The position numbers and the translations under genes are program-made. Of a DNA stretch of 44,377 bases, positions 1-6,412 are shown piece after piece. Numbering within the stretch: the stretch's first letter is position 1; every line of letters begins with the position of its first letter. The notes under the pieces are model-generated. The model saw nothing but the letters and a program-made list of their open reading frames with translations. It had not been told where the DNA came from and ran no database searches. The DNA is from an uncultured Oscillospiraceae bacterium (GTDB taxonomy: Bacteria > Bacillota > Clostridia > Oscillospirales > Oscillospiraceae), in contig CAKTVW010000021.1 of the NCBI GenBank assembly GCA_934630495.1, positions 1 through 44,377 of the forward strand, read 5' to 3'.

Positions 1-81
1 TTTTTGAATTAAAACGCAGGGGCTGAAAATTCATAAAAAAGTGAACCGATTTTGACGATTCCGGACTTTTTTGACAGTCTG

Positions 82-113
82 AAAAAGCTTTTCAAGCTTT
101 TTAACAGATTCTA
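82..113 (+). repeat. Repeat B, 3'-end fragment
   Basis: This is the 3' end of the 149-bp repeat B found whole at 1289-1437 and 9461-9609. It contains a 9-bp perfect hairpin, AAAAAGCTT with loop TTC, followed by AACAGATTCTA. The fragment is cut by repeat A after the TA at 112-113 and resumes as TAGTATAAGAGA at 276-287, the same sequence that is uninterrupted at 13352-13363. The rest of 1-81 is AT-rich and holds nothing recognisable. Confidence 0.8.
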
Positions 114-277
114 GGGAAGCTCTGATTAAATCGACAAGAGCGGACGTCGAGAGATTTTTTGGCGGGTTGAGATTTGAAAAGCGCAGGAATACTTTGTGTA
201 TTTCAAGCTTTCCAAACCGAAAAGCCGACGAAAAAGATCCGACGACAGCCGCAGGCGATTTATTCAGAGATTCCCTA
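112..277 (+). mobile_element. Repeat A copy 1: 162-bp MITE-like element with TA target duplication
   Basis: The element body is 114-275. It starts GGGAAGCTCTGATTAAATCG and ends with the near-exact inverted repeat of that sequence (CGATTTATTCAGAGATTCCC). A TA dinucleotide flanks each side (112-113 and 276-277). The uninterrupted target is seen in the repeat B fragment at 13316-13357, so the TA duplication is read directly. It encodes no protein. A TA target and short imperfect terminal repeats fit non-autonomous elements moved by an IS630/Tc1-mariner-type transposase, which is not in this window. Further copies lie at 25019-25180 and 35986-36316. Confidence 0.85.
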
Positions 278-376
278 GTATAAGAGACGCCAAGCCGCCG
301 CGCGGCAAGATTTCAATCGGAAAGTCGTCAGTCTGCGGCGGAGATGCCCGCGAAAGAATGCCTTGAGGAAAATGAT

Positions 377-1288
377 ATGAACGATAGGAAAAGACCTGCC
401 GCACATTACCACCTGCCCGGCCTGTTTGAGTTTTACGAGCTGTATCGCCGGTTTCTGCCGCTGTTTCGGGAGCATCGGGAGTATTTCTACGACTGGTGCG
501 ATATCGGCTCGATCTACGGCGCCCCGGCGGAGTGCGTCTGGGGCGGCGGGCGCGTGGAGTGCGGAGAGTGCGACCCGTCGGAGGTCTTGGCGCTGACGCG
601 GGAATATGGGATCTCGGCGCGCCTGACGTTCAGCAACTCCCTGCTCAGGCAGGAGCACCTTTCCGACCCGAAATGCAGTGCGCTGTGTGCCTTGTTCGCG
701 GCAAACAGCACGCCGCAGAACGGCGCCGTGATACACTCGGAGCTGCTGCTGGACGATTTAAGAAAACGATACCCGCAGCTTTATTTTGTTTCCTCCACCA
801 CAAAGGTCCTGACGGACTTTTCGCAGCTCAGGCGCGAAGCGGAGCGGGAGGAGTTTCGCTATGTCGTGCCGGATTTCCGCCTGAACAGGGCATTTGACAA
901 GCTGAACGCCCTGCCGCCGCGGCTGAAGCGGAAAATGGAATTTCTGTGCAACGAATGCTGCAGCTTCGGGTGCAGGGACAGGAAAGCCTGTTACGAGGCG
1001 GTCAGCCGGATCAATCTCGGCGAGGCGCCGTCCGCGCACCGATGTACCGCGCCCGATGCCGACGGCGGCTACCGTTTTTCCAAGGCGATGGCCAATCCGG
1101 GATTTATCGGTATCGAGGATATACTAAATGTGTATCTGCCGATGGGCTTTTCCGAGTTCAAGATCGAGGGGCGCGGCCTCGGCAGTGCGTTGATCTTGGA
1201 ATTTTTACTTTACTATATGACAAAGCCGGAGTGCCGTCTGCGCGTCCGCGAGGAGATCTATCTGGACAACATGCTGGACCTCTTCTGA
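377..1288 (+). CDS. Uncharacterised Cys-containing conserved protein
   Basis: 303-residue soluble protein that I cannot assign to a named family. The ATG at 377 is preferred over the in-frame ATG at 344 because a TTGAGGAAA ribosome site sits 8 bases before it, while the 344 start has GGAG touching the codon. The chain alternates predicted helices and strands in a barrel-like way. It carries a cysteine group near residues 190-205 of the shorter form (CNECC then FGC and KAC), which could bind metal or an Fe-S cluster, and a well-ordered C-terminal segment (GFIGIEDILNVYLPMGFSEF and following). A loose resemblance to the TIM-barrel part of U32-peptidase-like proteins is only an impression. The stop abuts repeat B, and a terminator follows at 1504. 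Confidence 0.7.
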   Translation: MNDRKRPAAHYHLPGLFEFYELYRRFLPLFREHREYFYDWCDIGSIYGAPAECVWGGGRVECGECDPSEVLALTREYGISARLTFSNSLLRQEHLSDPKCSALCALFAANSTPQNGAVIHSELLLDDLRKRYPQLYFVSSTTKVLTDFSQLRREAEREEFRYVVPDFRLNRAFDKLNALPPRLKRKMEFLCNECCSFGCRDRKACYEAVSRINLGEAPSAHRCTAPDADGGYRFSKAMANPGFIGIEDILNVYLPMGFSEFKIEGRGLGSALILEFLLYYMTKPECRLRVREEIYLDNMLDLF

Positions 1289-1437
1289 TACTGATTCTTG
1301 ATTAAAAGATTTAATCAAGAATCCCGTGTGCTACGCACACTCGCATCGTGCGAAAGCACGCTGCGCCGTCTCGTGCAGAATCTGACGCGCCCTTGGCGCT
1401 ATAAAAAGCTTTTCAAGCTTTTTAACAGATTCTGGTA
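1289..1437 (+). repeat. Repeat B copy 1: 149-bp multi-hairpin repeat
   Basis: The element begins right after the stop codon of the preceding gene. In order it contains a 14-bp perfect hairpin (1293-1323, loop AGA), a GTGTGC/GCACAC hairpin, a CGTGC-GAAA-GCACG hairpin, a GCGCC-CTT-GGCGC hairpin and an AAAAAGCTT/AAGCTTTTT hairpin. AGAATCTG and CAGATTCT can pair around the last two. The inverted copy at 9461-9609 has the same length and differs at one internal base plus the distal end. No ORF is present. Confidence 0.9.
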
Positions 1438-1503
1438 TGACACCGATCTCCGAAGCCGTGTCATACAAAATCCGCACTTTTGCGGTAGTTCCATATAATA
1501 TGC

Positions 1504-1541
1504 CTTGCGGCAGGAGCGGTGTGCTCCTGCCGCAAGCTGTT
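1504..1541 (+). terminator. Intrinsic terminator
   Basis: A 13-bp perfect stem (CTTGCGGCAGGAG, 1504-1516, with 1524-1536) and a 7-base loop are followed by CTGTTTTG. It lies downstream of the uncharacterised gene ending at 1288. A second inverted repeat (TATGACAC/GTGTCATA) lies just before it at about 1436-1466. Confidence 0.75.
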
Positions 1542-1683
1542 TTGTAGGAACCGCTGTGTCCGAAATGAACGCGGCCAGCCGCCGTACGGTGAAAATGTCT
1601 TTTAGCGCTGCTCAGCGCAGACGGGCATCATGCGGTCGGAGCTGCGTGCAAGGCTGCGCGGCAGCGCCAAGGCGGTCGGCCGT

Positions 1684-2823
1684 TCAGCGGTTCAGGAGCC
1701 GCGCGGGCAGCGGGCGATGCACCTGCATGGCGCCCTTGGGGCAAAATTCCTGACAGCAGAAGCAGCGAATGCACTTCTCCCGATCGATGACCGCTTTTTT
1801 CTCCGTGATTGCGATCGCCTTTGCAGGGCAGATGGCGGCGCACTTTCCGCAGCCGATACAGAGCTTCTTTTTCAGGCGGGGCGAGGAACGAAGCGCGGCC
1901 TGCGCGACCTTTCCGAACGCCTTGCCGAGCTTTCCGGGCAGCAGCGTTTCAAATTGCAGCCCTTTTCCGCGCTCGATCCGCTTAAAATCGGGGAGCACGA
2001 ACGCGTCGACGTCTCCTGCGACCGTTACATTTTCCGCCGTCTCTCCGATCAGCCCGTAATTCGCCGCGGCGCGGAGCGTCGGTACCGCCATCGGCTCCAG
2101 CCCGATCAGCTTGGCGCAGATCAGGTCGAGCTTGTGGCAGTCCGTGCCCGCCAGCAGCGCGCCCATGTGACGCGGCATGCCGGCGGTCGGGCCGTTGCCC
2201 TCCATCGCCTCGACCGCGTCGACCAAGTACAGCCGAGGCTTGAAATAGGCGTTCAGATCGACGATCATGCCCGCAAAATCCAGCGGGTCGGGGTAGCGGA
2301 AGTGATACTCCGGCTTCATCGTGCCGGGGATCGCGCCGAACAGATTTTTTGTCGCCGCCGAGAGCGACATCATGCCGTGGCTTTTCAGCTTGCAGAAGCT
2401 GATGATCGCGTCGGCGTCATCCAAATAGGCCGTGTAAGTAAAATGACGCGCAACGTGTGCCGCCGGGAAAACGGCCTCCTTCTGCGAAAAATCGCGGTTC
2501 AGCTCGGCGCCGGTCGTTTCCATGCCGGTAACGGCGTAGACGCGATTCAGCACCGCCGCGTTAAACAGATTCCCCGGACTGTCCCCGATCACGACCGACG
2601 CGCCGCGCGCTCTGAGCGCCTGCGTCAGGGCGCGAAGGAGCGCGGGATGTGTGGTCGCGGCCTCCTTGGGCTTCATGGCCGAGACAAGATTTGCCTTAAT
2701 AACGATCCGCATCCCCGGCGTTACCCAGCCCAGCCCGCCGAGCGGCTTCAAAACCGCCGAAAGCGCCTGTGCGCAGTCCTCCGGCGCGTAGGTTTCACAT
2801 TTTACGATCGATACGTCGAACAT
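1684..2823 (-). CDS. DUF362 protein with 2x[4Fe-4S] ferredoxin domain
   Basis: 379-residue DUF362-family protein. Residues 1 to about 300 form the DUF362 domain, with the family-like stretches IVIKANLVSAMKP, TTHPALLRAL, VVIGDSPG and KLKSHGMMSLSAATKNLFG. The C-terminus (about 318-365) is a bacterial ferredoxin fold with two CxxCxxCxxxCP-type clusters (CIGCGKCAAICP and CIRCFCCQEFCP). No signal peptide is present, so it is cytoplasmic. The family is common in anaerobic Clostridia and its reaction is not established; electron transfer to or from a bound substrate is a reasonable guess. It stands alone, and the ribosome site is weak (GGGGGCGGGCG before the ATG). Confidence 0.9.
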   Translation of the reverse strand: MFDVSIVKCETYAPEDCAQALSAVLKPLGGLGWVTPGMRIVIKANLVSAMKPKEAATTHPALLRALTQALRARGASVVIGDSPGNLFNAAVLNRVYAVTGMETTGAELNRDFSQKEAVFPAAHVARHFTYTAYLDDADAIISFCKLKSHGMMSLSAATKNLFGAIPGTMKPEYHFRYPDPLDFAGMIVDLNAYFKPRLYLVDAVEAMEGNGPTAGMPRHMGALLAGTDCHKLDLICAKLIGLEPMAVPTLRAAANYGLIGETAENVTVAGDVDAFVLPDFKRIERGKGLQFETLLPGKLGKAFGKVAQAALRSSPRLKKKLCIGCGKCAAICPAKAIAITEKKAVIDREKCIRCFCCQEFCPKGAMQVHRPLPARLLNR

Positions 2824-2900
2824 ACGCCCGCCCCCGTTTCCGTTTTGGTATATTCTATCGGAAATTGACGGGAAAGTAAAGAAAAACCGTGACGCATCAA

Positions 2901-2972
2901 AGCCCGCCGCCCGGTTTCCTTCGTAGGGCGGGCTTCCCTAAGCCCGCCGCTTGCAGGCAGTCACGCCCTACG
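2901..2972 (+). repeat. REP-like palindrome (GTAGGGCGGG family)
   Basis: Nested palindrome: CGTAGGGCG at 2922-2930 pairs with CGCCCTACG at 2964-2972, and an inner 9-bp hairpin GGCGGGCTT-ccct-AAGCCCGCC lies at 2927-2948. A related palindrome sits inside the dead transposase at 6139-6220. It lies beyond the 3' end of the XRE gene and may also act as its terminator. Confidence 0.75.
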
Positions 2973-3051
2973 CGAGGTCGGCGGCGTATGCCTTGTGGTG
3001 AGCAAAAAATCAAAAAGAGCAAAAAAAGAACGGCGAACCGCGAAAACATCG

Positions 3052-3258
3052 TCAGCGGTTGACCGTTGGGTTATCGGTGCGTTCAAGCAGATAGTCGATC
3101 GATACATTAAAATAGTCCGCAAGGCGGATGAGGGTGCGGTAATCGGCCTCGCGTTCACCGCTCTCGTAGCGGCTGATCGAATTTTGGTTCATTCCCAGCT
3201 CTATCGCCAGCCGAAGCTGCGAAATTCCGCGCTTTTTCCGCAATTCCTTCAATCTCAT
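3052..3258 (-). CDS. XRE-family (Cro/CI-type) transcriptional regulator
   Basis: 68-residue protein made almost entirely of one HTH_3 domain: LKELRKKRGISQLRLAIELG for the first helices, MNQNSISRYESGERE for the recognition helix, then DYRTLIRLADYFNVSIDYLL. No sensor or dimerisation domain is attached. The ATG at 3258 follows AAGGGGGTG. It is divergent from the membrane protein and lipoprotein genes at 3344 and 3871. The 85-base gap holds a consensus promoter overlapped by two identical-type palindromes, so this small protein probably represses that promoter and perhaps its own. Confidence 0.92.
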   Translation of the reverse strand: MRLKELRKKRGISQLRLAIELGMNQNSISRYESGEREADYRTLIRLADYFNVSIDYLLERTDNPTVNR

Positions 3259-3270
3259 GCACGCACCCCC

Positions 3271-3320
3271 TTGACAGTATTATCCCATATTGGTATAATC
3301 AAAATATCCCAATTTGGTAT
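3271..3320 (+). promoter_or_regulatory. Consensus promoter with two XRE-type operators
   Basis: TTGACA (3271-3276), a 17-base spacer and TATAAT (3294-3299) drive the gene at 3344. Two palindromes of the form ATNCCANNNTGGNAT lie at 3282-3296, inside the spacer and -10, and at 3306-3320, over the expected start point. Their centres are 24 bp apart. The conserved half-sites and placement indicate repression, most likely by the divergent XRE protein (inference). Confidence 0.8.
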
Positions 3321-3343
3321 ATTCGCGAAAAGGAGGTGAAAAA

Positions 3344-3826
3344 ATGGGTCGCACACTTGACATAAAGCAAAAGTCGGGGATCGCGCTGATCGGTCTTTTG
3401 GCGGTCGTACTGATTTTGAGCTTCCTTCCGATCTCCTATGAAAGCGCGTACTATCACAGAGAGTATACTAATAAATACAGTAGTTCCATGCAGCTTTCCT
3501 CGATAACCGAGTGCTCCTTGCTGCAATCCCATCAACCGCTCAACTACTATTGCGTGATCGTCATGCTTGCTTCTGTTGCCCTCAACACGCTTGCGGCCTG
3601 CAAGGTCAAAGGATTCCGAAAGACGGTTTTCTGGTCGGTGCTTGCCGTTGCGATCATTTACGGCATTCTCTGTATTGTGATCCAAAGCACGCATACATAC
3701 GACCACGATGAGGACGGTATGTGGGGGATGGAGCTGATCGGTGTTCTGCTTCTCGGCGCCTGCGTGCTTTCCGCAGTCATTCAGTTCAAGAAAATCGAAG
3801 TCCCGAGCAACCACGCGCTCACCTGA
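3344..3826 (+). CDS. Small integral membrane protein, unknown function
   Basis: 160-residue protein. The ATG at 3344 is chosen because a perfect AAGGAGGTG lies 5 bases upstream. Four hydrophobic segments are visible at roughly residues 13-30, 65-82, 92-110 and 128-145. The first extracytoplasmic loop is about 35 residues, rich in Ser/Tyr, and a short loop (HTYDHDED) is acidic and His-containing. No family is recognised. It is first in a two-gene unit with the lipoprotein at 3871 and is probably controlled by the divergent XRE repressor. A role in an envelope or stress response is inference from that layout. Confidence 0.8.
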   Translation: MGRTLDIKQKSGIALIGLLAVVLILSFLPISYESAYYHREYTNKYSSSMQLSSITECSLLQSHQPLNYYCVIVMLASVALNTLAACKVKGFRKTVFWSVLAVAIIYGILCIVIQSTHTYDHDEDGMWGMELIGVLLLGACVLSAVIQFKKIEVPSNHALT

Positions 3827-3870
3827 TACCGGAAGATCATAGCACAAAATCCGAAAAATGGGAGGAAAGA

Positions 3871-4317
3871 ATGAAAAAAATATCGATCGTATTGATTCTT
3901 GCTATCGTGCTGTCGCTGCTGTGCAGCTGCGGCCAAAAGGGCGGATATGAAACGCCGGAGGAAGCCGCAACGCTGTTTGTAAAATCCGTCATTGAAAACG
4001 ACCCTGAAGCGTTTTCTCAATGTGTTCACCCCAATATGCTGAGCGACTGGGCAAGTTCGTTTCATGTAGACGGCGAGGATCATGACAATGAGGTGACCGA
4101 TGTTCATGTAGGCGGGGTCGGTTCTGTCGCTGTCGAAGATCTGGAGGATATACAGGATGACCTCGGTGGTGACTATAACATTACGATCACCGACGAAGTG
4201 GTCGTAACCGTCTATGCAAAATTCTACGAGTACGGACACAGCGAAGAAAAGAGCCACTCTTTTGATTGCTACGTTATGAAGGTCGGCGGCCGCTGGTATG
4301 CGTGGGGCTGGTCGTGA
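3871..4317 (+). CDS. Small secreted lipoprotein, unknown function
   Basis: 148-residue protein starting at the ATG at 3871 after GGGAGGAAAG. It has a classic lipoprotein signal (MKK plus hydrophobic core) ending in the lipobox LCSC, with Cys20 the likely lipidated residue. The mature part begins YETPEEAATLFVKSVIENDPEAF, resembling DUF4878/NTF2-like lipoproteins, and ends in a strand-rich segment with GGRWYAWGWS. Such folds are usually small ligand-binding or protein-interaction modules at the outer face of the membrane. It lies 44 bases after the membrane protein gene, is probably co-transcribed with it, and is followed by a terminator at 4417. Confidence 0.85.
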   Translation: MKKISIVLILAIVLSLLCSCGQKGGYETPEEAATLFVKSVIENDPEAFSQCVHPNMLSDWASSFHVDGEDHDNEVTDVHVGGVGSVAVEDLEDIQDDLGGDYNITITDEVVVTVYAKFYEYGHSEEKSHSFDCYVMKVGGRWYAWGWS

Positions 4318-4416
4318 CCGAACACCAACGGACATCGCTCATTTTGCCCCGACTTTGACGGGCCTTCTGTCAAACTGTTCAAAAATCAGTGGGAAATTTT
4401 GTAAAATATGGCAACA

Positions 4417-4446
4417 GAAAAAGCCTTGCGTCAGCAGGGCTTTTTC
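4417..4446 (+). terminator. Intrinsic terminator after the lipoprotein gene
   Basis: AAAAAGCC and GGCTTTTT form the stem around a GC-containing loop and end in a T run. The -35 box of the next promoter (4426-4431) lies inside this hairpin, so termination and initiation are packed together. Confidence 0.8.
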
Positions 4447-4454
4447 GGTATAAT
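4426..4454 (+). promoter_or_regulatory. Promoter of the ssnA leader
   Basis: TTGCGT (4426-4431), a 17-base spacer and a perfect TATAAT (4449-4454). Transcription would start near 4461, giving a leader of about 160 nt before the ssnA start codon. Confidence 0.75.
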
Positions 4455-4460
4455 AATATT

Positions 4461-4570
4461 GTAATTGAAGATTGATAGCTGTAACGAAGTGCTTTGCGCA
4501 CGGGCTTGTGACTATCACTCAGGTTTTCTTGAGTGGAGATGCGGACGACGTTCCGTGTCCCCATTTTTTG
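4461..4570 (+). promoter_or_regulatory. Structured leader with intrinsic terminator upstream of ssnA (candidate attenuator or riboswitch)
   Basis: The leader shows three structures in order: a closing stem TGATAG (4473-4478) with CTATCA (4512-4517) enclosing a GTGC/GCAC hairpin; an 8-bp stem at 4516-4523 and 4528-4535 with loop TTTT and one G-T pair; and an 11-bp stem with one mismatch at 4535-4545 and 4552-4562, followed by A and six T (4564-4569). The last has the form of an intrinsic terminator about 50 bases before the start codon of ssnA. No known riboswitch consensus (purine, xanthine/NMT1, preQ1, THF, guanidine) was recognised. A purine-pathway ligand is inference from the genes it precedes. 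Confidence 0.6.
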
Positions 4571-4622
4571 TTTATTTACGGAGACAAAATTCGAGATCAT
4601 TCAAAACTAAGGAGGCAGCACT

Positions 4623-5981
4623 ATGTACATTCTCGCAAACGGCAAGCTTATCACCCGCAGCCGGACGACGCCCTACCTGCCCGACGGCGGCGTGGTCATC
4701 GACGGCACCAAGATCAAGGAGGTCGGCAAGACCGCCGATCTGAAGGCGAAATACCCCGATGCGGAATTTATTGACGCCAAGGGCGGCGTGATCATGCCCG
4801 CGTTCATCAATGCGCATACGCACATCTATTCCGCCCTTGCCCGCGGCCTGTCCATCAAGGGCAATAACCCCACGAACTTCTTCGAGGTCCTCGACGGAAC
4901 GTGGTGGGCCATCGACCGCAAGCTGACGCTCAAGGGCACGAAGGCCTCCGCCGATGCGCTGTATCTGGACTGCATCAAGCAGGGCGTAACGACCATTTTC
5001 GACCATCACGCGTCCTTCTGCGAAATTCCCGGCAGCCTCTTTGAGATCGCCAAGTCCGCGAAGGAGTTCGGCATCCGCTCCTGCCTGTGCTACGAGGTCT
5101 CCGACCGCGACGGCGAGGAGAAGTCCATTCAGGCCGTACAGGAAAACGCCGACTTCATCACCTACTGCGAGAAGGAAAAGGACCCGATGCTCGCCGCGAT
5201 GTTCGGCGGCCACGCCCTGTTCACCATCTCCGACAAGACCTTTGACCGCATGGTCGCCGCCAACAACGGCCGCACCGGCTATCACATCCATGTCTCCGAG
5301 GGCATGAACGACGTCTATGATTCCCTGCAGAACTACGGCCGCCGCCCCGTGCAGCGCCTGCACGACCACGGCATCCTTGGCGAAAAGACCATCCTCGGCC
5401 ACTGCATCCATGTCAACACTGCCGAGATCGAACTCATTAAGAACACCGGCACCATGGTCGTCAACAACCCCGAGTCCAACATGGGCAATGCCGTCGGCAC
5501 CTGCCCGGTCCTGCCGCTTTACAAGGCGGGCGTGCTGCTCGGCATGGGCACCGATGCCTACACCAACGACATGATCGAGTCCATCAAGGTCGCGCTCCCG
5601 GCACAGCGCCAGAACGCCTGCCTGCCGAACGTCGGCTGGTGCGAGGTCACGGACATGCTCTTTAAGAACAACGCCCTCATCGGCGCGAAGTACTTCCCCG
5701 ACAAGCTCGGCGTCCTCGAGGCAGGCGCGGCGGCGGACGTGATCGTCATGGATTACAAGCCCTACACCCCGTTCTCCGACGCGAACGTCGACGGCCACAT
5801 CATCTTCGGCATGACCGGCCGCCAGTGCCAGACCACCATCGCCAACGGCAAGGTCCTCATGAAGGACCGCGAGCTGGTCGGCATCGACGAGGAAGCCGTC
5901 AACGCCCACATTCTTGAGGAATCCAAGAAGCTCTGGGGCGACCTGAACCACTGCAAGTACGACGCCAACGGCGAGTGCTGA
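4623..5981 (+). CDS. ssnA: SsnA-type amidohydrolase (purine degradation set)
   Basis: 452-residue cytoplasmic metal-dependent amidohydrolase of the SsnA branch, close in length to E. coli SsnA. The metal-site pattern is complete: HTH in NAHTHIY (His65, His67), His221/His223 in GYHIHVSEG, the GHCIHV segment (His260, His263) and Asp311 in GMGTDAYTND. The start follows AAGGAGG at 4610. Genes of this type sit with ygfK, ygeW/X/Y, hydantoinase and xdhD in anaerobic purine and urate degradation clusters; only ygfK accompanies it here. The exact substrate is not settled by sequence; deamination or hydrolytic opening of a purine-like ring is the family expectation. Expression probably passes through the upstream attenuator-like leader. 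Confidence 0.88.
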   Translation: MYILANGKLITRSRTTPYLPDGGVVIDGTKIKEVGKTADLKAKYPDAEFIDAKGGVIMPAFINAHTHIYSALARGLSIKGNNPTNFFEVLDGTWWAIDRKLTLKGTKASADALYLDCIKQGVTTIFDHHASFCEIPGSLFEIAKSAKEFGIRSCLCYEVSDRDGEEKSIQAVQENADFITYCEKEKDPMLAAMFGGHALFTISDKTFDRMVAANNGRTGYHIHVSEGMNDVYDSLQNYGRRPVQRLHDHGILGEKTILGHCIHVNTAEIELIKNTGTMVVNNPESNMGNAVGTCPVLPLYKAGVLLGMGTDAYTNDMIESIKVALPAQRQNACLPNVGWCEVTDMLFKNNALIGAKYFPDKLGVLEAGAAADVIVMDYKPYTPFSDANVDGHIIFGMTGRQCQTTIANGKVLMKDRELVGIDEEAVNAHILEESKKLWGDLNHCKYDANGEC

Positions 5982-5982
5982 G

Positions 5983-6401
5983 CGCATCGACCCGCAGCGA
6001 AAGCACCCCCGCCTGACCGAATACGACTATGCCCAAAACGGCCATTATTTCGTCACGATCTGCACCAAGAACAGAAAGTGTATTTTGAGCACGGTCGATA
6101 TCGCCCGTGGTGAAATAGAAACGAGTGGTGGCTTTGCATGCGTAGGGCGGGGTGCCCTTAGCGCATCCGTAAGGCTCCTTCGTCGCCAACGGCTGCGCTA
6201 TTGGCATCGGCCCCTACGCAATCGCTCGGAACGCGTGTTCGCTCATTCAAGACGCTTACCGGTAAGGCAGCGGGCTTCCCGCTGTGGCAGCGTTCGTATT
6301 ACGATCATGTTATTCGTAATACGGAGGATGAGCTTCGCATTCTGGAATATATCCGGACGAACCCCGCCCGCTGGGCGGAGGATGAATACTACCAAACTTA
6401 G
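5983..6401 (+). pseudogene. REP-associated tyrosine transposase (RAYT/Y1, IS200-like) remnant
   Basis: Two pieces of one family are left in different frames. The N-terminal piece begins at about 5995 (RKHPRLTEYDYAQNGHYF then VTICTKNRKC) and the C-terminal piece at about 6240-6401 (SFKTLTGKAAGFPLWQRSYY then DHVIRNTEDELRILEYI). The family normally has about 70-80 residues between them, including the HUH (MPNHxH) metal-binding motif. That core is missing and its place is taken by a REP palindrome (6139-6220). There is no start codon at the 5' end. It cannot be active. It separates ssnA from ygfK, whose ribosome site is made by its last bases. Confidence 0.85.
6139..6220 (+). repeat. REP-like palindrome inside the transposase remnant
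   Basis: TGCGTAGGG (6139-6147) is perfectly repeated in inverse as CCCTACGCA (6212-6220), with a small inner GGG/CCC stem. The interior stretch at about 6162-6198, starting GCATCCGTAAGGCTCC and ending AACGGCTGCGC, recurs with two or three changes in the nested insert at 36202-36238. It is the same palindrome family as 2922-2972. Confidence 0.75.
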
Positions 6402-6412
6402 GAGGTTCTCCC

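Noticed and set aside
1298..1498. 66-residue frame inside repeat B
   Set aside because: It is a translation of hairpin DNA; the sequence is explained by the repeat.
4541..4552. Loop with ACGA/ACGT-like bases in the ssnA leader read as a guanidine-II (mini-ykkC) hairpin
   Set aside because: The motif needs two similar ACGR-loop hairpins with a linker; only one loop is present and it belongs to the terminator.
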